Part shown: positions 5,941 to 10,846 of the stretch, in pieces | Numbering within the stretch: the stretch's first letter is position 1 | How the letters are laid out: each line of letters begins with the position of its first letter | Assembly (NCBI GenBank): GCA_964549275.1 | Contig: CAZJUP010000031.1 | Span: 1-10,846, forward strand | Source: CAZJUP01 sp964549275 | GTDB lineage: Bacteria > Fidelibacterota > Marinisomatia > Marinisomatales > TCS55 | Direction: 5' to 3' | Length of the DNA: 10,846 bases | The notes under the pieces: generated by a model | What the model saw: the letters and a program-made list of their open reading frames with translations, nothing else | The model's database searches: none | What the model was told of the DNA's origin: nothing | Made by a program: the position numbers and the translations under genes

Positions 5941-6165
5941 TTACTCAAGGATTCCTTATAACTCAGTTATCTTTTTACTTCCTTAATTTCTTTAATCACA
6001 AAACTTTTTTTTAGCTACTTGAAAGAATGTTTCACTTTTCTATAAAGTGTTGTCCCTATTTCTCCTCGTTTTATTACCATGCTATCTGTCGATTAGCTTG
6101 CACCAATTGGAACGTCAATCCCAATGGGTATGTTTAAACCTGTTATTGTAATATAAGCCATAATT
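5941..6165. other. Spacer upstream of the acetyltransferase gene
   Basis: This 225-base spacer separates two minus-strand genes and presumably holds the acetyltransferase promoter. I see no clear -35/-10 pair and no strong terminator hairpin after the MBL gene. It holds only very short frames: a 22-codon minus-strand frame at 6093-6161 (listed separately) and a 21-codon frame at 6015-6080 with no sign of coding. Confidence 0.4.
6093..6161 (-). CDS. Possible micro-ORF or gene remnant, 22 codons
   Basis: An ATG four bases after the MBL stop opens a 22-codon frame reading MAYITITGLNIPIGIDVPIG and ending AS. The composition is hydrophobic, with alternating beta-like residues and a repeated IPIG/VPIG element. 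There is no ribosome-binding site, and the length is below what can be trusted. It may be the start of a lost gene, a translationally coupled micropeptide, or chance. Kept only because of its position and internal repetition. Confidence 0.2.
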   Translation of the reverse strand: MAYITITGLNIPIGIDVPIGAS

Positions 6166-7203
6166 TTATTTTACAATATAAACATCGCCATCATTTGCAA
6201 GGTGAATAGGGCCGTTGAATCCTTTTAATTCTTTTAAGTACAAATTTTTAATAACGATATTATCAGGAGCAGGAGCCAAATGATTTAATACCAGAATTTT
6301 TACATTCGCCTGCCTAGCGATTTCTAAAACTTCTGCAGGGCTGGTATGGTAGTCTTGAGTATCGGCTAAAATTCGTGCATTTCTATGCATTGCAGCTTCA
6401 GTTAAACCTGTAACAATGTCCTGTTGTAATGACATCAGCATGACTTCATGTATTAACAAATCCGCATCCTTCGCCATTTTCTGCAATAGATTGTTTTTCT
6501 TTGTATCTCCGCTCAGGACAACTTTTTTATCTTTGTATTCGATGACATAGCCAACGGCGGGTTCAATAGGTTCATGATTCACTTTAAACGCTGTGACTTT
6601 GATACCGTTTTCCCGAAAAACAATCACTTCATTATCTTTTACAATATTAAACTCATCCGATATACCTTTTCCCTTCGAAATGTCTAAAATATCCGCCCCA
6701 TGGTGTTCTACACGATATTGGTTTTCTATGTGCAATAATTGGTCTATGGCTTGCATAATTGAATCCAGGCCATTTGGTCCGTAAACAATTAAATCGTTTG
6801 TTCTGCCCAGTACCCATGACCGGTTAATGAGGTTGGGTAAATCAATAAAATGGTCGGAATGATAATGGGTGAGGAAAATGCCATTTAATTGATTCAACGG
6901 CAATTGAAAATTTTCAGAATTTTGCACAACGCCAGCGCCTGCATCAAACATAAAGAAATATCCGTTCACGAATACAGCTGTCCCCGTTTGGGCTCTGGTT
7001 CCGGGCATGGGAGAAGCTGTACCTACGGTGACGATTGTGATATTTTCTTTATCGGATAAATAATCTGAAACATTTTGTAATTGATTTATTTTTTGTTGGA
7101 TAAATATTGAGGTCAGTTTTTCAGGGATGAAGTGTATAGTTTTACAAGATGAGGAAATAAAAATTCCACTTATCACTAGTAGAGTTTGAATAATTTTCTT
7201 CAT
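6166..7203 (-). CDS. MBL-fold metallo-hydrolase lipoprotein, RNase Z/AtsA type
   Basis: This is a 345-residue metallo-beta-lactamase-fold hydrolase. The full two-metal site is visible: HYHSDH (H113, H115, D117, H118), H210 in VNHEP, D233 in SGDT and H308 in NHLAP. The opening VTVGTASPMPGTRAQTGTAV and FMFDAGAG are typical of RNase Z- and arylsulfatase AtsA-like members. The N-terminus MKKIIQTLLVISGIFISSSC is a signal peptide with a possible lipobox cysteine at 20, so it should work outside the cytoplasm, which excludes tRNA 3'-end processing as its job. I chose the ATG at 7203: it starts the signal peptide, follows the upstream stop by 13 bases, and has AAGAG before it. Longer starts (7227, 7239) would overlap the upstream gene and put a polar stretch before the signal. 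The substrate is unknown. Confidence 0.88.
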   Translation of the reverse strand: MKKIIQTLLVISGIFISSSCKTIHFIPEKLTSIFIQQKINQLQNVSDYLSDKENITIVTVGTASPMPGTRAQTGTAVFVNGYFFMFDAGAGVVQNSENFQLPLNQLNGIFLTHYHSDHFIDLPNLINRSWVLGRTNDLIVYGPNGLDSIMQAIDQLLHIENQYRVEHHGADILDISKGKGISDEFNIVKDNEVIVFRENGIKVTAFKVNHEPIEPAVGYVIEYKDKKVVLSGDTKKNNLLQKMAKDADLLIHEVMLMSLQQDIVTGLTEAAMHRNARILADTQDYHTSPAEVLEIARQANVKILVLNHLAPAPDNIVIKNLYLKELKGFNGPIHLANDGDVYIVK

Positions 7204-7216
7204 TTTATAATTGCTC

Positions 7217-7486
7217 TTATAATCCATACAATTCTGCAAGGTCTCCCACAGCTAACGTCCCCCAAAGAACAAATAGCGCTAAAACAACTTTTACAAGATA
7301 GGGTATGGTAATATTAACCCTGTCCCTGAAAAATACGCTTAAGGGAGGAAAATATAATAATGATAATACGATGTAAAAAATTCCTGGAATAATGTGCACT
7401 AAAAATGCATTTAAAAAGCCCAAAACAATAAATAGGATTCCCAACGCCCAAAGGACGACATTTGAAAATCGGGTATCCTTTTGCAT
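7217..7486 (-). CDS. Small membrane protein, three helices, unknown family
   Basis: This is an 89-residue protein I do not recognise. Hydrophobic stretches lie at about 10-29, 31-48 and 61-80, joined by a basic FFRDRVN loop; the tail is GDLAELYGL. It lies between another small membrane protein (11-base gap) and the MBL lipoprotein (13-base gap) on the same strand, so all three are probably one operon. It may act with its membrane neighbour, but this is inferred from spacing only. Confidence 0.65.
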   Translation of the reverse strand: MQKDTRFSNVVLWALGILFIVLGFLNAFLVHIIPGIFYIVLSLLYFPPLSVFFRDRVNITIPYLVKVVLALFVLWGTLAVGDLAELYGL

Positions 7487-7497
7487 AGGACTCTTAT

Positions 7498-7788
7498 TCA
7501 GCTACCTGCAAAGGGTGTTCCAAAGAGTCCTACTGCCAATTCTACCCACGTGAGGAGAAACACAACAAATAGGAAAATATAAATAGTTTTACGGTGTTTT
7601 TTATTTTTTATTTTTTTTCTCACAAGTTCCACAAGAAAACCTGCTCCAAAGAGGAAAATACTGGCAATGATAAAATCAGACAGAATCCAATTCACCTCAT
7701 CAGTGAAAAACATGGCTAATGAGTGTATGAGCAGGAGTATCGCAGTTACGAGTATGGTGATGAGAAATCTATAATTTTGCATCAACAT
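7498..7788 (-). CDS. Small membrane protein, three helices, unknown family
   Basis: This is a 96-residue protein with hydrophobic stretches at about 8-27, 35-54 and 67-88. A strongly basic loop RKKIKNKKHRK (57-67) separates the second and third. The C-terminus ELAVGLFGTPFAGS looks like a conserved family signature, but I cannot name the family. It is the first gene of the three-gene minus-strand operon and diverges from the cation transporter. The start may be the ATG at 7788 or 7782; neither has a strong ribosome-binding site. Confidence 0.65.
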   Translation of the reverse strand: MLMQNYRFLITILVTAILLLIHSLAMFFTDEVNWILSDFIIASIFLFGAGFLVELVRKKIKNKKHRKTIYIFLFVVFLLTWVELAVGLFGTPFAGS

Positions 7789-7893
7789 AAATTACCAAAG
7801 TTTAAGATAATAATGAATGAGGGGTTTTTTGTTCCATTTAAATAAAAGGTTTGTTGGCTATTGCTGGTACATGGGATAAATTTTGTTCCTGTT
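7789..7893. promoter_or_regulatory. Divergent promoter region, membrane operon/CDF transporter
   Basis: This spacer of about 100 bases lies between divergently read genes and should carry both promoters. It is AT-rich. AAAAGG (7844-7849) lies 11 bases before an alternative TTG start (7861) of the transporter. No metal-responsive operator or convincing promoter hexamers can be pointed to. Confidence 0.35.
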
Positions 7894-9060
7894 ATGTTTG
7901 AAAAACTCACTCATTTCTTCGTTCCTAATACCAAAGAATCGGCCCAGGCTTACCGGAATAAAATCGGAATATTCCAAGGGTGGGTTTCTGTATGGGTTAA
8001 TGGACTTTTATTTGGTCTTAAGTTGGTGATTGGTATTATGGTGGGCGCTGTGAGTGTTATCGCCGATGCGGTACACACTTTATCGGATGTGGTATCCTCT
8101 TCCATAGTGATTTGGGGATTCAAACAGGCGGATAAACCGGCTGATGTAGAGCATCCTTACGGTCATGGTCGGGCTGAATATATTGCCACACTTATTATTG
8201 CCGTTCTGCTTGTTGTGGCGGGGATAGAATTTATCGAAGCATCCATCCAAAGGATTCGTAATCCTGAACCAGTGTCTCCCCAATGGTGGATGGTGATTGC
8301 ATTAATATTAACAATCGTTTTAAAAGAAATAACAGCCCGTTATGCTGAATTTTTATCTGGGAAAATAGCTTCCGGAACACTCCATGCCGATGCCTGGCAC
8401 CACAGATCGGATGCCATTTCCAGTTTTTTGGTTGTGGGAGCTTTAATTGCTGGAAATTACGGATATCCCACAGTAGATGGTTGGGCCGGGTTGGGGGTTG
8501 CCCTGTTCTTGATGTACACCGGTTTTGTCATAGCACGGGAGGCCATAGACGATTTAATCGGGAAGCCGCCTACAGCGGAAGAGGTTGAGGACATTCGTCG
8601 CATCGTCATGGCTGTGGAAGGCGTGCTTGGCGCCCATGATATTACTATCCATAGTTATGGCCAGGATAAGTTTGTTAGTGTTCATATTGAAATTAATGCA
8701 GATGAATCCCCGGAACGGGCTCATGACCTTGCAGAAGAAGCAGAATCAAAATTAGAAACTATATTGGGAGTAGAGCCCACTATTCATGTAGACCCCGTAA
8801 AGCCTGGGAGTCCCATGGTTCAAAAAGTCAACACATATTTAGAAGACAATTGGGCCCACGACAGCCGGATTGGGAATTTCCATGATATCCGAATCGTGGA
8901 AACTGACAAACATAATGTAATTTTGTTTGGGCTAACCCCCAAGGAGGGCATGACCCTGGAACAAAAAGTAGAGTGCTACAACGAACTAAAGAAAGATTTA
9001 AAAAATCAATTCACTGGGTTTGACATCAATATAAAGGTTTCACCCCTTTATCGGTATTAG
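7894..9060 (+). CDS. Cation diffusion facilitator family metal efflux transporter
   Basis: This is a 388-residue inner-membrane divalent metal/proton antiporter. The transport site is visible in helix 2, SVIADAVHTLSD (H61, D65, with D58 nearby), and in helix 5, HADAWHHRSD (H169, D173), the HD/HD pattern common in zinc or mixed-metal CDFs. HPYGHGRAE (87-95) is the conserved loop after helix 2. Six helices fill about residues 30-220. The cytosolic part has a first ferredoxin-like domain (about 226-300, ending PTIHVDP) and a second stretch of about 80 residues with the same alternating pattern (DIRIVETDKHNVILFG, then FDINIKVSP). Ordinary CDFs are near 300 residues. I chose the ATG at 7894 because homologs begin with a similar short MxxxLxxFF segment. 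A TTG at 7861 with AAAAGG upstream would add 11 residues. Metal specificity cannot be read. Confidence 0.9.
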   Translation: MFEKLTHFFVPNTKESAQAYRNKIGIFQGWVSVWVNGLLFGLKLVIGIMVGAVSVIADAVHTLSDVVSSSIVIWGFKQADKPADVEHPYGHGRAEYIATLIIAVLLVVAGIEFIEASIQRIRNPEPVSPQWWMVIALILTIVLKEITARYAEFLSGKIASGTLHADAWHHRSDAISSFLVVGALIAGNYGYPTVDGWAGLGVALFLMYTGFVIAREAIDDLIGKPPTAEEVEDIRRIVMAVEGVLGAHDITIHSYGQDKFVSVHIEINADESPERAHDLAEEAESKLETILGVEPTIHVDPVKPGSPMVQKVNTYLEDNWAHDSRIGNFHDIRIVETDKHNVILFGLTPKEGMTLEQKVECYNELKKDLKNQFTGFDINIKVSPLYRY

Positions 9061-9069
9061 TCGGTTTTA

Positions 9070-9840
9070 TCAATTCACTTCCCCTGCTGAATATAATTTT
9101 TCTTTTCCATCCACTTTGAGTTTTGCCTCACCATGGGGTCCAAGACCAAGAAATACACCCTTAATGATGTCGTCCCCTGAGTGAAATTGAACTGATTGAT
9201 CCCGATGTTCGCAATAATCCAGCCAATGGGATATAATCGTGTCAGGTCCTTCAGATTCAAAACTGAATAACCATTTTTCCAAGGCATTCAATATTTCTGC
9301 CAAAATCTGTTCTCGCTGGAAAAATCGATTAGCGGCTAAAAACATCGATGTAGCGGTTCGCTGTAAATCGGACTCAAACTCAGATTTTGTTTCATTAATA
9401 TTCAGTCCGATGCCCATAATCATCGATTTGATTTTTTTCTCCCGGATAATGGACTCGCATAAAATTCCCCCCAATTTTTTCTGTTGGACACGGATGTCGT
9501 TTGGCCATTTAAGCTGGACAGGAAATTTAAAGGTGCCTAACGCTTCTGCGACTGCCAATCCAGATAGGAGGGGATACCACCCGGTTTGGATGGGCTCCGA
9601 ATTTGGGTAGAGAATAACGGAAAAGGTCAGGCTTTTATCGCGGTGCGTCTTCCAAATTCGGCCGTGGCGCCCTTTACCTTCAATCTGATGATCGGTTATA
9701 ATACAGGTGCCCTGTTTTGCCCCTTTTTTTATCTGAGCTTGAGCTTCCAGATTGGTTGAGGCAAGTTCTGAATGGTAGGTCATACGCTGACCCACAAACC
9801 GGGTCTTTAAAACCCCCTGTACCAGTGGGGTGAACAGCAT
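9070..9840 (-). CDS. birA: Biotin--[acetyl-CoA-carboxylase] ligase, monofunctional
   Basis: This is a 256-residue cytosolic enzyme that makes biotinyl-AMP and transfers biotin to the carrier protein of biotin-dependent carboxylases. Motifs are STN (28-30), the biotinyl-AMP loop GKGRHGRIW (55-63), KWPNDI (111-116), KKLGGILCE (121-129), GIGLNIN (143-149), and a small SH3-like C-terminal domain (about 215-256, ending with SAGEV). There is no N-terminal winged-helix domain, so it should not repress biotin genes as the E. coli bifunctional protein does. The ATG at 9840 fits because the preceding TRFVGQRMTYH matches the usual lead-in to STN; M20 is a weaker alternative. It begins eight bases after the LysM gene stop and is probably cotranscribed. 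It converges on the CDF gene with nine bases between stops. Confidence 0.94.
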   Translation of the reverse strand: MLFTPLVQGVLKTRFVGQRMTYHSELASTNLEAQAQIKKGAKQGTCIITDHQIEGKGRHGRIWKTHRDKSLTFSVILYPNSEPIQTGWYPLLSGLAVAEALGTFKFPVQLKWPNDIRVQQKKLGGILCESIIREKKIKSMIMGIGLNINETKSEFESDLQRTATSMFLAANRFFQREQILAEILNALEKWLFSFESEGPDTIISHWLDYCEHRDQSVQFHSGDDIIKGVFLGLGPHGEAKLKVDGKEKLYSAGEVN

Positions 9841-9848
9841 AAATGAAT

Positions 9849-10634
9849 TTACGCAGTCGGGTCTAATTTCTCCCGAAGTTTTAGCGTCATCCCCGGTGAT
9901 AGAATTCCATTAGATGATTGCAGTAATTCTTCATTATCCCAAAGGAGGATTATCCATGATTTTGCATCGCCGTACTGGTTACCGGCAATAGTCCACAGGT
10001 TATCTCCCGGCTGAACATTATACGTAAAATATACCGGGTCTTTTTTTACGACTTTCTCCCGTTCTTTCATCAGATTTAGAAAATGATAAGGATAAATCAT
10101 ATGGGGATTATTCCCAATTATTTCCCGATTCCATTCATAAATTTTTCGCCACATCCGAAAATCACCATATTCGTTCTTCGCAATTTTAATGAGGAAATCT
10201 CCCGGGAGCACCATATATTTTTCCCAGTCAAAATCTGGGAAGGCTGCTGATTCTACCTGTATGACTTTATCCGGTCGCTCAGAGCTTAAATTCAGGGTAT
10301 CTGTTTTAACACCCGGTAGGTTTTCAGTAATAGTTTCATTGACAGCGCTTTCCAATTCAGGTTCTAAAGCGAGGGAAGTCTTTGCTGGGGTATTGGTCAG
10401 CTTTTCGTCAGGGATATCTGGACTATTAGGTTTTTGTGCTTCTTTGGCTTCCGAAGTAGAAAAAACCGGTTGTTTATGGAGTTGAACTTTACTTCCATGA
10501 GGCAGGTTAATTCTATCAGAATTTTGAACCGGATTTACAGAAGCGGCTTTTTCGGGAGTGATGTTGGGTGCGGTGGGTTTTCCGCAAGAAATAAGAATCA
10601 AGGCCAGTAAACCGGCTTGGATTGTTTTGGTCAT
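9849..10634 (-). CDS. Lipoprotein with two LysM domains
   Basis: This is a 261-residue predicted lipoprotein. The signal MTKTIQAGLLALILISC has its lipid-modified cysteine at 17. A long low-complexity linker rich in Pro, Ser, Thr, Glu and Lys (about 18-135) may span the periplasm. Two peptidoglycan-binding LysM modules follow. The first is around MVLPGDFLIKIAKNEYGD (about 141-190), with an inserted RMWRKIYEWN helix of the kind seen in YgaU/XkdP-type LysM. The second is around YNVQPGDNLWTIAGNQYGD (about 204-256). No hydrolase domain is present, so it likely anchors or organises the wall and does not cut it. AAAGGGG eight bases before the ATG is a strong ribosome-binding site. It leads a two-gene unit with birA. 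Confidence 0.88.
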   Translation of the reverse strand: MTKTIQAGLLALILISCGKPTAPNITPEKAASVNPVQNSDRINLPHGSKVQLHKQPVFSTSEAKEAQKPNSPDIPDEKLTNTPAKTSLALEPELESAVNETITENLPGVKTDTLNLSSERPDKVIQVESAAFPDFDWEKYMVLPGDFLIKIAKNEYGDFRMWRKIYEWNREIIGNNPHMIYPYHFLNLMKEREKVVKKDPVYFTYNVQPGDNLWTIAGNQYGDAKSWIILLWDNEELLQSSNGILSPGMTLKLREKLDPTA

Positions 10635-10846
10635 GAGTGTTCCCCTTTTAAATGCGTTAAATGTTGGCGGTTTCTATCTAAACTAAATTGAGTTTGATTG
10701 GTTCCAAATTCAATAATTTAAGTGAAATATGGATGCAAAATTTAAAGAGGAAACCGGGTTTTAGAAATGAATTCAATGTTCTTGATTAAGAACTGGACTT
10801 CATACGAAAAAGTTGACACAAAGTTAAGCAACATTCGTTAGTTCTC
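10635..10846. other. Upstream region of the LysM/birA unit
   Basis: These 212 non-coding bases run to the window edge. They contain an inverted repeat GTTCTT-GATT-AAGAAC (10778-10793) that could be an operator or a small terminator of a gene beyond the edge. The leftward promoter should lie here, but no hexamer pair stands out. I see no ORF of coding character. Confidence 0.35.

Noticed and set aside
6040..6050. CTATAAAGTGT, identical to 11 bases of the ATPase leader repeat (1499-1509)
   Set aside because: Only the AT-rich part matches and the GGGATACT end is missing, so it may be chance; not counted as a third operator copy.
6015..6080. A 21-codon minus-strand frame beginning MVIKRGEIGTTL
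   Set aside because: Too short, no family resemblance and no ribosome-binding site; consistent with chance in spacer DNA.
6166..7203. Calling the MBL protein tRNase Z (rnz)
   Set aside because: It has an export signal with a possible lipobox, which does not fit cytosolic tRNA processing.
10813..10818. TTGACA as a plus-strand -35 box near the window end
   Set aside because: No acceptable -10 hexamer at 16-18 bases, and no downstream gene is visible inside the window.
1..10846. CRISPR arrays, tRNA or rRNA genes, transposase genes
   Set aside because: No regularly spaced repeats, no cloverleaf or rRNA-like sequence, and no ORF with transposase or integrase motifs were seen on either strand.

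Overview
The window is an AT-rich stretch of chromosome from a Gram-negative bacterium. Two lipoprotein-type signal peptides and one twin-arginine signal point to a cell envelope with an exported compartment. Several starts have clear Shine-Dalgarno sequences (for example AAGGAG before the DUF1761 gene and AAAGGGG before the LysM gene), which argues against a typical Bacteroidota genome. The general look (a LysM lipoprotein beside a monofunctional BirA, a Flavobacterium-type secreted glycosylasparaginase, GC-rich palindromic repeats in AT-rich spacers) would fit a member of the wider FCB group such as Marinimicrobia/SAR406. That placement is an inference, not proven. No rRNA, tRNA, CRISPR array or transposase is visible.

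Layout. (1) 1-1853 is a scarred region. An AAA_14/DUF4143 ATPase gene on the minus strand is bracketed by one full and one partial copy of a dispersed repeat that carries hairpins. It is followed by an orphan 3' end of a glutaryl-CoA dehydrogenase gene. The ATPase leader has two imperfect tandem repeats, and the proximal one can fold into a hairpin that buries the Shine-Dalgarno sequence. (2) 1909-3720 is a compact minus-strand cluster: a small DUF4345-like membrane protein, a four-helix membrane protein, a carbonyl-reductase-like SDR (ATGA overlap) and a DUF1905 protein. (3) 3886-5270 is a divergent plus-strand pair: a DUF1761 membrane protein overlapping by ATGA with a Tat-exported glycosylasparaginase. 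(4) 5287-5940 is a chromosomal chloramphenicol acetyltransferase-like protein, followed by a 225-base spacer. (5) 6166-7788 is a minus-strand operon of two very small membrane proteins and a lipoprotein-type metallo-beta-lactamase-fold hydrolase of the RNase Z/AtsA type. (6) 7894-9060 is a cation diffusion facilitator with an extended C-terminus. (7) 9070-10634 is a LysM lipoprotein and a BirA-type biotin ligase, closely spaced on the minus strand.

How the genes fit together. This is not one pathway. Most genes are small enzymes or membrane proteins of accessory type in two- to four-gene units. Functional links that can be argued are the translationally coupled DUF1761/glycosylasparaginase pair, the coupled membrane protein/SDR pair, the small-membrane-protein/MBL operon, and the LysM/BirA pair. 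The most unusual part is the left end, where a mobile-looking ATPase gene, repeat units and a truncated metabolic gene meet. The glycosylasparaginase, MBL, CDF, BirA and SDR calls rest on intact active-site motifs. The four small membrane proteins without a clear family are described only by topology.
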